Shown here: in pieces, positions 21,402 to 31,959 of the stretch
How positions within the stretch are numbered: position 1 is the first letter of the stretch
How the letters are laid out: every line of letters begins with the position of its first letter
Assembly: GCA_946406115.1 (NCBI GenBank)
Contig: OX291557.1
Location: 1,396,501-1,460,500 of the forward strand
Direction of reading: 5' to 3'
DNA: 64,000 nt
Origin: Apoda limacodes
Taxonomy: Eukaryota > Arthropoda > Insecta > Lepidoptera > Limacodidae
Notes under the pieces: model-generated
What the model saw: only the letters and a program-made list of their open reading frames with translations
Told to the model about the DNA's origin: nothing
Database searches by the model: none
Program-made: the position numbers and the translations under genes

Positions 21402-22151
21402 TTACCTCTCAGTGGGTCGATAGGATAGCAAGGATCTGTTGTATACGCTCCTCAACCAATGTTGTGTGGGCTGGTCGACAATGGGGTTGGGCCTAAATTG
21501 GTCCTCGAAGTGGTCCACTAGTAAGCCCGCGCGTTCCTCAGCTGAGTACAAACGGTTACCTAGCGTGTCTACAAGGGGGCGTATGGGTGCAGGGGTGCTG
21601 GTCATAAAGCGAGCTAAACGATAAAGAGCAGTATCGTTATCGCTGGCCTTTGAGATTGTGTTATCCCAAGACCATTTCCGATAACTTGAAATTTGGTGCG
21701 ATAGGTCACTACCTAACTTATTCAGCTCTTTTTTAATTGTCGGGCAGCGAGTTTTACTACGGAGATGTGCCGGTAATAAACTTTTCCCCGAGGTTGACTT
21801 GGCAGACGTGGTGCACTGAGCAAGTGTGGAGGAGATAGCAAAAGTGAGTGACTGTGTGGCTGTTTCCACTGCCTGTGGGGTAGACAGGCCACCGGGAGGG
21901 AGTTTAAAAGAGCTCAGTAGTTCTTGATATTTTGTCAAGTCCGTGAAGTTTTTCATTGGTGGTAAAGGTTTATCCCTAATAAAAACTCCGAGGACCAGTA
22001 AAATTGGAAGGTGTTGTGAATCGATGTCATGGAGGGTTTCTAATGAGATGGGCCAATTAATATTACGGGCTAGTGCTATGTCTAGTACGTCCGGTTGAAA
22101 TAAGTCCTGAGAGGGATAATGAGTGAGGGGGGGGGGGGGAGCCGGGACCAA
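21402..22151 (-). pseudogene. LINE ORF2, end of endonuclease and linker to RT
   Basis: The 249-codon frame begins just after the endonuclease GDLNAKH motif. It covers the last part of the endonuclease (DSQHLPILLVLG, matching the usual SDH..V.. position with Asp-Ser-Gln-His) and the linker. It ends SLLSYRPTER* shortly before the RT. It is out of frame with the upstream 22185-23309 frame because of changes around 22130-22185. Confidence 0.8.
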
Positions 22152-22184
22152 TTACAACGTAATTGTGCGCCGCGGCATCGTTTT

Positions 22185-23309
22185 TTAAATCTCTACCTTC
22201 TTTGGATCAAATTTTGAACCCCATTGTCGGTGTTTGGCATTTAAGTCGCCGAGTATAAGTGTGGGCGTGTCGTCGGACATAATATTTTTAATATCGCCGG
22301 AAATAAAAGGCACCTTAGGTGGTTTGTAGGCAGCGTAAATCTTGAGGTTATTACCGACTTTTAGTTTAATGCCTATCGCTCGAGTTGAGACAAAGCTTGG
22401 CAGGGGTAAACTTTCGTGGACAAGGTCTTTACGAATCAGCACTGATGTGCCCCTGTAAGCTATGTTATTTGTGGCGTTTATTTCGTCCCGCCTATAGACG
22501 AAATAATTGGGCAAACGAAGTGAATGCTCAGGACGCAGTCTGGTTTCGCCCAACAACACAATATGAATATCGTGCTGTTGGACTAGCAACCTGAGGAGGT
22601 GAACAAGACCGCTCTTGTCTCTTACCCCCCCCAGATTCCAGTAGATTGTTGAAGAGAATACCTGGACCAGGAGGTAGGTAAGCTGCTGCAGGCCGTGCAG
22701 TAAAGCGGGCAATGGGTTTTGCCCGACCGCGATGGCCCCAATAGCTGCGTTAAGCGCAGCGATGGACGCTCTGGCTATGTTGAGTGACAACGGCGAAACA
22801 CAGTACGCACCCCCAGAAAAAGATGTGCGACCCCTAGGGTGTGGTGCGGGGGTGGCGATAGATGGAACAGAATTAAAATTTACCTTGCGCTGTAAGGCAG
22901 TGGGCGGGGCTTGCGATCTTACGGGGATGAGGGGTTGGGGGGGGGGTTTGAGTAGAGTAGGCAATGGGGCTTGTGGATGGGCGCGGGGCACGGCGACGAC
23001 GGTGGACGGGGCAACAGTGGTGGGCGTGGCTTCGGGCAACGGTGGTGCCATCTGTTTTTCGACAGCGGAGACCGCAGTAGGCACGTCTGTGTTGTCCTGT
23101 AGAGTTTTCCCCTTACCTTTACCCTCTTTGTCCTTTTTTTGAAGGGTTGCGATCTGTTTGTCGGCAAGTTGGCGGGGGGCATAAGTGTTGGCCCCTGCGT
23201 GAGGTCGTACTCTTGCATTTCTATAACTGGCAAGGGAACTGGGGCCGATTGCGCGTCTTTGCGTGACGGTGGCGGTTTCGGGGCGGGGCGGGGGCATTTT
23301 CACCCCCAT
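22185..23309 (-). pseudogene. ORF1 C-terminus fused in frame to the ORF2 endonuclease
   Basis: A 374-codon frame. Its first about 230 residues are proline-rich (VTQRRAIGPSSLASYRNA, then many PP runs), as in Jockey ORF1 tails. Then IYWNLGGVRDKSGLVHLL opens the apurinic-like endonuclease, with LLGETRLRPEHSLRLPNYFV (catalytic Glu), AAYKPPK and LILGDLNAKHRQWGS. In related elements these are two ORFs; here they run together without a stop, which may be an in-frame deletion at the junction. The start used is simply the first ATG; upstream ORF1 is missing. Confidence 0.8.
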
Positions 23310-23345
23310 TTTTCGAGAGTGAGGCGGCCGCGAGATTAGCTACCT

Positions 23346-23942
23346 CGTAGCAAAACTTTGAGGAAGCTTACGCTGTGCTTTTTATTTATTCTCGCATTTG
23401 ATACAAACTTTGCTTAAGATCTAGCGCTTTAACCTAATTTACAGACATATGGTTAAAGTTACACACATGAGAGTAGTACTTAAATGTAGTACACAAAAAG
23501 AGCTTTCGAATGATAGTTACATATTTGTGAGCTTTTGTAGTACAAAGTTATAACGAGAATAGTTTGAATGTTTTACATTTTTAGCCGTTTGCTAACTCGT
23601 TTTCTTCTTAAATCTATAATGTTGTATGCTGATATAGTAATATCTAGTATATATCTATTTTAAGTTAATATCTAGTTATAAGCTACAATAATAAAAAGGT
23701 TTTACACAATAAAAAGTAGAAGAAATATAAAAAAAATTTAAAGTACGTCGTATGACGTCTGAATTCAAATATACGAATACAAAACTAATGTGTTAATCTA
23801 CTTATCTATGAATTACGATGCTACAGAGCTATTTACAACAGCATGCAAAGAATAAGTACCTTATGTCACTAAAAAAGATAAATTACTTATTTAAATTACT
23901 TATTTGTAAATAAAAAATCTGTGTGATATAGAAAAGTTTACT
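23346..23942. other. AT-rich spacer, nothing recognised
   Basis: No coding motif or known repeat between the LINE 5' end and the gypsy element. Confidence 0.55.
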
Positions 23943-24060
23943 ATTTTAGCTACTTCGTGTTTATGGTGGTATTGAGGAATACCTATGTAGTGTAGCTAAG
24001 GTGGCGTGACTTGACGAAGGCAATTAAATGAAAGGGTTCACTTGAAACAATTGGATTTAT
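23943..24060 (-). repeat. Truncated 3' LTR of the gypsy element
   Basis: Matches 26086-26200 almost base for base (ggcgtgacttgacgaaggca core) and stops at ggatttatt. Its partner continues beyond this, while here the sequence passes straight into RT-coding DNA. A deletion therefore joined pol to the R/U5 part of the LTR. Confidence 0.8.
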
Positions 24061-24640
24061 TAAGGTATAAGTACCTATTGAGTGGAGCTTGGATTTTCGC
24101 TGCTTTGGGAATATGGGCTACAAACTCTACGGAACCTTTGCCAAAAACGCATTTGCTTAAATTAATAGTGACACCAAATTTATTTAGTCTCTCGAAAATT
24201 GCATTAAGGTGTTTTTCGTGAGACGCGTGGTCTTCTGATGCAATTAGAATATCGTCGTCATAGCAGAACGAAAAATCGGTGATGGAAGTCATTTCCCCAT
24301 TTTGGTTGGGTACTTGAACGTTATGGAGCACGGTGTCGTTCATGAAATGCTGAAAGGTTTGGCTGGCGTTTTTCATGCCAAAATTAAGGCGGGAAAAAGA
24401 ATAAAGTGAAGTGACCATAGTGTCGTGATACATGTTTTTTCGATGTCTGACGGAAAGATCCTAATATTATGGTAGGCCCTATTTAAATCAATTTTGGTGA
24501 AAATTTTCTTGCCAGACAACATGTATGTGAAATCTTGTAACCGTGGTATGGGATAGCGGTCCGGCTTACTTATCGCGTTCAGCGCGCGATAGTCGCCACA
24601 AGGTCGAAGTCCACCGTCTTTTTTGGGAACAACGTGTACT
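24061..24640 (-). pseudogene. Gypsy reverse transcriptase remnant
   Basis: Minus-strand frame (24433-24061) with FSRLNFGMKNASQTFQHFMN, FSFCYDDDILIASEDHASHE (motif C, normally YIDD, here YDDD) and INLSKCVFGKGSVEFV. After VEFVAH the frame jumps to PKAAKIQAPLN, normally about 40 residues further along, so an in-frame deletion has removed the thumb segment. Upstream pieces (24640-24440) encode GLRPCGDYRALNAI-like text with stops. Confidence 0.85.
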
Positions 24641-24844
24641 GGTTGCTGGTTCGCAAATTCCCATTTCCTGCATGATTCTAAATTCCTCTTTTACTTTTTT
24701 TACCTATCGGGAGGAAGTGGCCTCGGGCGGGCAAACTGGCCCACTGGCTGGTTGCTGGTTCGCAAATTCCCATTTCCTGCATGATTCTAAATTCCTCTTT
24801 TACTTTTTTTACCTATCGGGAGGAAGTGGCCTCGGGCGGGCAAA
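24641..24844. repeat. 109-bp tandem duplication in gypsy pol
   Basis: The sequence ggttgctggttcgcaaattc through ctcgggcgggcaaa at 24641 is repeated from 24750 with no obvious change. Its length is not a multiple of three, so it breaks the frame between protease and RT. It arose after the element inserted, or was copied within it. Confidence 0.92.
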
Positions 24845-25388
24845 TACTGGTGGGCCAGTAGTCTCGATGTGATGGAAAACATCGTGAGGCGGAATCTCCT
24901 TAAATGACATCGGTTTAGTGATGTCTGGGAATTGCGTGAGTAGCTCATGGTAGGGGTTACGCTTATCGATAGTGTTCAACTATGCGGTGTCGCATCTCAC
25001 AAGCGGACAGTGGATGTTTAAGTCTGTGACACTATCAATTAACCTACGCTTACTTAAGTCTACTAATAATTTATGTTTACTGAAGAAGTCAGCCCCATGT
25101 ATGGGCTGCTTCACATCCGCGATGATGAAATTCCAAGTGAATGGTCTGCGGAGACTTAAATTTAAAGTTATTAACTTCGTCCCATAAGTTTTATTTCACT
25201 GCCGTTGGCGGCGTAAAGTTAGTACAGGCTGGGCCTTATGTCGTTGCACACTAACCTGTACCTTTTGAGCAAGACTGAGATACACGACCCAGTGTCGACG
25301 GGGTACCTCAGTTCTGACTCCACGTCTCGAACTGTCAGGCGGCTGTTCATCGGGGACGTGCAGTTATCTGCCGTGGACTGCACGGCTG
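24845..25388 (-). pseudogene. Gypsy protease and flanking pol sequence
   Basis: The aspartic protease active site VDTGS is read on the minus strand at about 25299-25285, preceded by a TSPMNSRLTVRDV-like run. Further down come PIHGADFF.KHKLLVDL-like text with SKRRLIDSVTDL near 25050, and FKEIPPHDVFHHIETTGPPV near 24880. These are the usual CsRn1-type order. Several stops interrupt it. Confidence 0.7.
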
Positions 25389-25751
25389 CTAGTTTCCCGG
25401 AAGCTGCCTACGCTCGGCTGCGACTGCTAGCTGCTGCGGGCGCTGCTGGTTCGCCCAGTTGCACGGCTGGCGGCAATAGCGTGCGTTCGCGCCGTACCTG
25501 TGTTGCATGAAACACAGTCCGTTGTGGTTTTGCTGCTCTCGGTCCCTCGAGTGGCTGCTTCCTCTTCTCGGTTGCCAATCTTGTCGCTTAGGTTGCTGTC
25601 TTCCTCTGGAGCTTGATCTCGACTTGCTGTTCTGCTCAAGTTCTGTTAGTATTGCGGTGATTCTGTTTAGCTCTGTCCAGATTGCAGTGATATCCGGCGT
25701 GGCGTTGCTGGGTGTGCTTGCAGGCGTTACTGATATCCGTGTCATGTCCAT
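25389..25751 (-). pseudogene. Gypsy gag fragment with CsRn1-type zinc motif
   Basis: A 120-codon frame with an Arg/Ser-rich segment (SRSSSRGRQQPKRQDW) and then CFMQHRYGANARYCRQPC, the C..H...G..A..C..PC pattern typical of CsRn1/Kabuki gag. The N-terminal matrix-like half is missing or was never present. Confidence 0.75.
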
Positions 25752-26069
25752 TTTTGAGTCTTCTTGGCTTGTCGAATTATTTCACTTCGCGTGGTAAAAA
25801 TCGCGTCGGTGAAATAAACGAACGAAAATGTCCAAGGAGTTACTTTGCAGCACACGCAATAGGCGTGGAGAAAAATAAATTGTAAAAAGAGTTGTAAAAA
25901 AAAAAAAAAAAAAACTTGTAAAAGTTTGGGAACCTGGGTACTAGTCCTGATGTTGAGTGCACCGCTGTGTGCGTTGTCCGTAGAAAATTTCAGTTGTCGT
26001 CAAGCCACTTAAAATTTTCCGACGATTTTCTTTTGACTCCAATTTCGAGGTTGCCCCTATTTGTTCTAT

Positions 26070-26085
26070 CACGTCGGGGTCACCA
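26070..26085 (-). promoter_or_regulatory. Primer-binding site, tRNA-Trp type
   Basis: Reads TGGTGACCCCGACGTG on the minus strand, directly after the LTR edge at 26086. Known CsRn1-clade elements use the 3' end of tRNA-Trp here. Confidence 0.75.
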
Positions 26086-26400
26086 ATTTAGCTACTTCGT
26101 GTGTATGGTGGTATTGAGGCATACCTATGTAGTGTAGCTAAGGTGGCGTGACTTGACGAAGGCAATTAAATGAAAAGGTTCACTTCGAACAATTGGATTT
26201 ATTTTGCTATAGGCAAAACGTAAAGTTAGGTTACAAATTAAGCTTAGAGCTAGGAACCTAGTACCCAGTACGGATGCGCGGCGTTGACTGGCGTCACGGG
26301 CTAGCGGTCTTGGCGAGGTGTGGGACTTAGTGCTATGTCAGCACAATTGCTTGTATAGCGATGTCGCTATACTATGCTGGCTATACTACGTACTTAAGTA
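26086..26400 (-). repeat. 5' LTR of the gypsy element (outer end uncertain)
   Basis: Inner edge is fixed by the primer site. AATAAA is present on the minus strand at about 26196-26190. A perfect short palindrome, gtatagcgatgtcgctatac, lies at 26353-26372. The outer limit could not be fixed because the other LTR is truncated. Confidence 0.6.
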
Positions 26401-26697
26401 GAAATAGCTTAAAGGTTAACTTACTTCAACTCCACTTAGCTTTAGTTTTAAATTTTAGTATTGAACAATATAAATGTATAAGTTACAGAGAGGAAGTTAA
26501 AGGTGGGTTGAAACGGATCGTACCTACTTACGGCCGGTTTTCAAACGCGGCCCATCGCACTAGCTGTGTGCTACACACTGCTACGAAAGGGTTTCAGACA
26601 TAAACATATAGCAACTGCAAACAAAATTGTGTTCTTACTACAACATGTTAGTAAATCACTGTAGAAAAGGCAGAAGCTGGAGAATTTTCTCGACTCA
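26401..26697. other. Non-coding, nothing recognised
   Basis: May include the outer part of the gypsy LTR. No gene seen. Confidence 0.4.
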
Positions 26698-26777
26698 TCT
26701 ACGCAATCTTGTAGCATATCTACGTAATCTTGTAGCATATCTACGTAATCTCGTAGCACATCTACGCAAATAAGTAG
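26698..26777. repeat. 21-bp tandem repeat, about 3.7 units
   Basis: gtagcatatctacgtaatct plus t is repeated at 26711, 26732 and 26753 with small changes. Confidence 0.9.
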
Positions 26778-26969
26778 CTTGTACTACGAACGTCTAATTT
26801 TTTTCTTCTTCTGCTTTAGTTTTAACAAAAGTCGTCGCCTTAATGACTAAAAGCCGATGAAAAGACTTCATGAGTACGAGTACTGTGGAAATTAGGTCAA
26901 TCATTCAACATTGTATCATAATTATTACTACAGAACAATTTTGAAATGAAACCGATAGGTGGATCCAGC

Positions 26970-27430
26970 TTGGGTGAGCAGCATTTGGTAAACTTCGTCA
27001 AGTCTTCACGTCGCCTATACCGCAAGGTCGGAAGACGAAAGTCTTTGACCAATGCGTCCTACCAGTCATGACTTACACCGCCGAAACGTGGACACTTACA
27101 GCAGGGCTGGTCCAGAAGTTCAAGGTCGCACAGCCACGTGTCTCTGACGGATCGAATCTGAATAAAGTTACCGACATAGCTCGCAGAATTAGCAAGCTGA
27201 AGTGGCAGTGGGCTGGCCACGTCTGTCGGAGGACCGATGGTCGATGGAGCACACGTGTCCTAGAGTGGAGACCGCGTATGGGAAGGCGAAGCGTAGGACG
27301 CCCACCAGCCCGGTGGACCGACGACCTTAAAAAGGTGGCTGGTAGTGGCTGGATGCGGAAGGCAGAGGACCGAGAAAAAGGCGCACCATAGAGGAGGCTT
27401 ATGTCCAGCAGTGGACCAATATAAGCTGAT
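26970..27430 (+). pseudogene. RTE-type LINE C-terminal fragment
   Basis: Frames read AFGKLRQVF, then CVLPVMTYTAETWTLTAGL, then KVTDIARRISKLKWQWAGHV, DGRWSTRVLEWRPRMGRRSV and GRPPARWTDDLKKVAGSGWM. This matches the end of lepidopteran RTE endonuclease/RT proteins. A deletion between KFKVAQ and PRVSDG removes the usual RAMER...RDRIRN region. The end, gtccagcagtggaccaatat, is the usual 3' end of this family. Confidence 0.88.
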
Positions 27431-28080
27431 ATGATGTGCTGTGTGTGTCTTAAATTTTAATCTTAAAATAAAACAAATACTTAACTAATCCCTCTAGGGT
27501 GAGCTTTCACTTACTTACATAATATTTTTGTAAATAATTCTGCGTAGTGCCTACCGGCTGCATGGCCAGTAGTCTGACGAATCACTGGTTTTCTTTCAAT
27601 GCGGTCGACAGCGCGCCACGTTGGAGCTGAACTTATCTCTTAGCCAGCGCCCTTTAATTTTCCAGGACTCACTATTCGGGGTAAAGGCAATGTAATTAAA
27701 CACATTTCAGTTTGACATAGATGACGTGTCTGAGTGGTGGATGTAGAAAGGAACATTTTAGCACCACCATCACCCTGCTTGTCCCGCCTCAGTAACTTAA
27801 CAAAAGTGTTGTGTTTGTTAATTATATAAAAAAAAACGCTTATACCTAATGTATTAATGCGTTGTAATAAACATTACTTATATAAAAAGTGTTCAAGAGT
27901 AAAAGTAAGTAAGTAAATGATTTATTAGGCACACAACAACAATTAAACAACAATACAATTACAACAGCTAAACAACTAATTTTTTTTAGGCCGCGGCCTC
28001 GTCGCCATGACCTTGCGTCGCAGATGTGGAGCCGCGAAGTCTGCGTCGGACGACGAAGCGCTCAACAAATAGTACTTACA
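27431..28080. other. Non-coding, nothing recognised
   Basis: Contains an AAGTAAGTAAGTAAA run near 27905 and a short GC-rich patch near 27990-28070. No motif recognised. Confidence 0.45.
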
Positions 28081-28470
28081 GGGTGCGTTCGTTTTGGGAT
28101 GCAGAATCAGTATTTTCATTACTCTTGTCATCCGTCCTAAACGAACATTGGTATCAAAAATATCAAAATTTTAGTATCATTTGTTACAAACTGTCAAGCG
28201 TTTGTTTACGATATTTTTGTTATTTTTTAACTTTAGACCCATGTCTGGAGGTGGGGTTTTTGTGTTAATCTGTCAAACTGCCTTTACATATTCATTGTTT
28301 ATCGTAGTGCGTGTACGTCAACCGTTCGTTCTGCAAGTTTTGGAACCAAAAATGTTATTAGTAACGTTTCAAAGCTACACGAACGATAGGTGTCGGTGGC
28401 AAAACTGGCATTATCAAAAATGTAAAAAGGATCAATCGTGGGAACTCTTAATCCCAAAACGAACGCGCCC
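28081..28470. mobile_element. MITE with 20-bp terminal inverted repeats
   Basis: The ends GGGTGCGTTCGTTTTGGGAT (28081-28100) and its complement at 28451-28470 differ at one base. The 350-bp interior is non-coding. A target-site duplication was not clear. The GGG..GCGTTCG end suggests a cut-and-paste transposon derivative, possibly hAT; superfamily not fixed. Confidence 0.8.
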
Positions 28471-28473
28471 ATA

Positions 28474-28474
<1 letters not shown>

Positions 28475-28505
<31 letters not shown>

Positions 28506-28522
28506 AGGTATGTGTGTGTGCC
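28475..28522. repeat. GT-rich microsatellite
   Basis: Imperfect (tg)n run interrupted by gg and ag. Confidence 0.9.
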
Positions 28523-28603
28523 TGCGGGATCAAACAACAACAAACTTATCTACATATTATAATTTTAATTGTAATCATTATAATATAATTATATAATGAT
28601 AAC

Positions 28604-28864
28604 ATGTTATTACCTTGCAAATCCGCTTTCTGCATTAAAAACTTGGTGAAAGTAAAGCGCACGAACAACTTGCGTCTCCTGAAGATACCTCGTTTTGAGG
28701 CGAAACACGTGTCGAGTTTTTTTAGCAATTGAGTGGTGTAGTGTTATAGTGAAGTTGGCATCGTCCACATATAGAGGGAGGTGTACTACTACACATGTGG
28801 ATGGTGTACTTCTGTACGTGAGTGAAACTGAATTGTTTTTAGCGGATTTGCAAGGTAATAACAT
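28604..28864. mobile_element. MITE with 24-bp perfect terminal inverted repeats
   Basis: atgttattaccttgcaaatc plus cgct at 28604-28627 is mirrored exactly at 28841-28864. The 261-bp element has no coding frame; its middle contains cgaggcgaaacacgtg-like text near 28690. Confidence 0.85.
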
Positions 28865-29060
28865 CCTACTAATATTATCCTACTAATATTATAAATGTGA
28901 AAGTTTGTATCTCTGAATGGATGTTTGTTACTCAATCACGCTTCAACCACTGGACGGATCGGGATAAAACTTGGCATAAATGTAGGTTAGGTCCTGGAAT
29001 AGTATATAGGCTACTTTTTTACCCTAAAAAATCAGAAGTTCCTGCGGTACCATAATAATG
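28865..29060 (+). mobile_element. Helitron-like 5' end fragment
   Basis: Starts tcctactaatattat, duplicated once, then aaatgtgaaagtttgtatct and ggacggatcgggataaaact with aggtcctggaatagtatata. The same phrase lies inverted at 55382-55190. I know this as a Helitron-type lepidopteran repeat with a TC start; no CTRR end is preserved here. Confidence 0.55.
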
Positions 29061-30640
29061 AATTTCCGCAAAGTAACGCCTTATTCTATCAGTAATTATA
29101 CCGGGTTATTTTGCTGGTTCAGGTCTGTTCTGTTCTCTACTTGTTGCCCCGACTCGTGTTCAGTATTCTAAACTTAAACTCATATCTGAATCGTTAAAGT
29201 AATTAATACTATTTTTATTATCATATTTATTATATTCAAATATTAATAGATAAAACCAACTATAATAGATTTGTTATTCTTGTGCGAGTCTAAAATAAAA
29301 ATGTTGTGTTATGTTTATCAAAGCTAAGTGTTCTGTTCCGTTTCCGTTATATCTGAGATGAGGTAACGTATTCACTCGGTTGGATCTTGTCAAGTTTTTA
29401 TTCCTAGATTTATTCGTCGGCTGTCGGCTCATCTTTTGAATACGAAATGTAATTCTCTTCAAAGTACTTGTTATGAAAATGTTGTGTATAGGAAGGAACT
29501 ATACATACATTGACAAAGATATTGACGTAGGCTACGTTTCCGCAGACAGTGTAGAGCGTGCGTAGCGGTGCTACGTATCACAATATTCATTTCTGTTCGC
29601 TTATGTGTGGTGCCGCATGCCGGGTGGTGGGTTTGGTCGATGAGTCAAAAACATTATGACATCGATGTAAACATCAATAGCTAAAAAACTCGATGCTCGA
29701 TGATTATCGTACAAAACATCGATGTTTTTGAACTCATGGTAAAATTTTACCTATTAAGGTATAACAATAAAATTAAATGAGCTCATGATGAATGAATTAG
29801 AATTACATGATAAATGATTAAAAATTAGTCCTTTATTGAAACATATTAGAAATCTTCATAAATACGTAATTAAATAAATTTATGATCAAGACAATATGTA
29901 ATTACTTACATATTACTATGGCAAAAAACAGTGTTTTAATGTAAACAAAAAATTACAAAAAAAAAATTGCAAAAATAATGACATCACAGAACAAAAATAT
30001 GTTTTATAGTTTCAGTAGATCATCAAAGTAATATAAAAAAACTTAGAACTATGTTTTTTGACATTTGCTCGATAAATATTAAGGAAACTATAATGCTTCC
30101 GGTTTTACTAGAGGCTACGGGCGGAACCCTAATATTTGCCAAACAGATTTAAAAAATCTATTTAAGAACTTTATGATGTTTTCAGCTTCCATATATTTAG
30201 TATGGCGACATGAAGTAAGATATTTTATCATTTAGGTACGTACTTAAATAAATAATATGCAATATTAATACCTGTACCAATAAAAGTGATAGATAAAAGA
30301 TAGACGTAAGATGAACTACAAATTAGTATAAGACAAGGGCGTAGCCAGCTTTTGGTTTAGGGGGGGAGCAGTTTTTATACGGCAAAAATGGCATTGTAGG
30401 CACATTACTCCATTATTATTCATAGGGTAAAACTCCATGGGCGTGGAGCTTCTTCTGATCTTGATTTTTATACGTGACATTTTGAACCTTTTTTTCAATA
30501 CGGGAGATAACATTTATTTCTTAGGGTCATTATCACGAATAGATTGGAAATCTTCTTGCCTTTCTTGAAAGATTTTCAACCACCTGAATTTAGGAAGCTT
30601 CGTCACGTTGTCCATACTGCAGCGCTCTTATCTGCTCTTT
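29061..30640. other. AT-rich non-coding stretch, nothing recognised
   Basis: Contains three cgatgt-type repeats near 29650-29730 (atcgatg palindromes). No gene, RNA or named repeat identified. Confidence 0.5.
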
Positions 30641-30649
30641 CTGGGGCAC

Positions 30650-30975
30650 GGAGTCCGTACTAATAGCATAAATGCGAAAGTAACTCTGTATGTCTGTTTG
30701 TTTGTCTGACATAGGCTACTCAAAAACGTCAAGTGTGAGTCATTTTTTTTATTCTGTAATTGAGGAGTTGCGGTTGAAATCCTACACCGATAATCATATT
30801 TAGGCCGGGTAGGAAAATTTGGCATGGAGATAGTTTGAGTCCGTGGGACATAGGTTATCTGAAAACGACAAACGTGAGTCGGATTTTGTCTATAATTTAG
30901 AAGATGCCGTTGAAATCCTACACCGATAACCGAATTTGGGGTGGGTGGAAAGGTGGGCAAAAGCTAGTAGATAAT
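30650..30975 (+). mobile_element. Helitron-like or SINE-like repeat fragment
   Basis: Opens tactaatagcataaatgcga and ends gggcaaaagctagtag, the ending expected of lepidopteran Helitron-like repeats (CTAG plus T). Two half-similar segments (ctacaccgataatcatattt and ctacaccgataaccgaattt) suggest an internal duplication of about 130 bp. Confidence 0.5.
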
Positions 30976-31959
30976 AAATAAAGCGATAGCAGTAGATAGT
31001 AGGCAGGTCCGCCGCGAATTAGCCGTCCAGATTACACTGCGCGCACTCAAAGCGTTCGTCGAAAAACTGACAATAGGCGGGAACCAATGCGCGCCTTGCG
31101 AATGCACGCAGCGTGCGCGCAATTGATTTTAGTGCGGTCGCGAACACATTAAAATGTATGGGAAATAATGCATTGCAAATAATCCGTACGCACCTTTAGA
31201 CGGCCCTGTAGTGGCGACCGCACAAAATCGCTACTGAAGAAATGGCGCGCCAACACGACTGCACATCAAAACACTTACGAACTGCCTCTACGAACGACTG
31301 TTAGAAGACGGTGCAGTGTAGTAGCAGTAAAAAATGCGGGCGAAACCCATGCCCGGCTAGGGCCCGTACCTGACTTCGCCCATGGCAATAGCCACGGGGT
31401 CTTATCCCAAAGAAAACAGAAATGATTTAAATTCATATCAATAGATGGCGTTATGTGTATCGATTAAGGTTGTTGTTCTATTGAAAAAGAAAAGTAACCG
31501 ACCCTTAAAAATTATTGTTTTAATATCAAAATGTCCCTTAAGCTAACAAAAATGAAGTAATGGGCGCCTTTATTAATTTTTCGAAATTTTACATAAATTG
31601 AATGAGGTCGTTGTACTTTAAGCGGAAATAAATTGAACTACGTGCCGGTTTAGTTAATACATTTTAACTATTGATTGATAGATGACGCTGTTCGCATGTT
31701 CTGAGTTTGACAGCAACACACAACGGTGTCACTGAATAATATGAATAGGTGTACTTACCCACCAAATATAAATAAAAAATTGGTATCTACCCACCTTAAT
31801 ACTTAGATATATTATAAAACACACGCACGCAAGCTTCTTCAGACCTCAGTAGAATTTGTTTCTTTTAGTTTTATCCTGGGTCGAATGCGTCCAAGTTCTT
31901 AAAAAATTGTTTTGTGAAAAGGGTAGCTTACTTTTTAAGAACAGCATGCCATCGCACAA
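30976..31959. other. Non-coding, partly GC-rich
   Basis: About 31010-31400 is noticeably GC-richer, with GCGCGC-type words and a short inverted pair (tgcggtcgc near 31132, gcgaccgca near 31215). No open frame carries motifs. Confidence 0.4.

Larger units (their letters stand above)
19600..23345 (-). mobile_element. Jockey-type LINE, 5'-truncated
   Basis: Minus-strand element with, in order, the proline-rich C-terminus of ORF1, endonuclease, reverse transcriptase, C-terminal region and a GC-rich 3' untranslated region (about 20015-19600). The 5' half of ORF1, including any zinc knuckles, is absent. ORF2 is broken by frameshifts near 22185-22130 (next to a 12-bp G-run), near 21360 (A-run) and by a 29-bp duplication at 20335-20392. 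Motifs for catalysis are still visible, so decay is moderate. Confidence 0.85.
23943..26400 (-). mobile_element. Internally deleted Ty3/gypsy element, CsRn1/Kabuki-like
   Basis: A minus-strand LTR element. Direct terminal repeats (tagctacttcgtgtttatgg and onwards at 23946 and 26088) share about 115 bp. Inside are gag, protease and RT pieces in the correct order, but RNase H, integrase and most of the 3' LTR are gone. The primer site reads TGGTGACCCCGACGTG, which fits the tRNA-Trp primer known for the CsRn1 clade. The outer end of the right LTR is not certain. Confidence 0.8.

Noticed and set aside
22732..23142. 136-codon plus-strand frame
   Set aside because: Antisense shadow of the proline-rich ORF1 tail on the minus strand.
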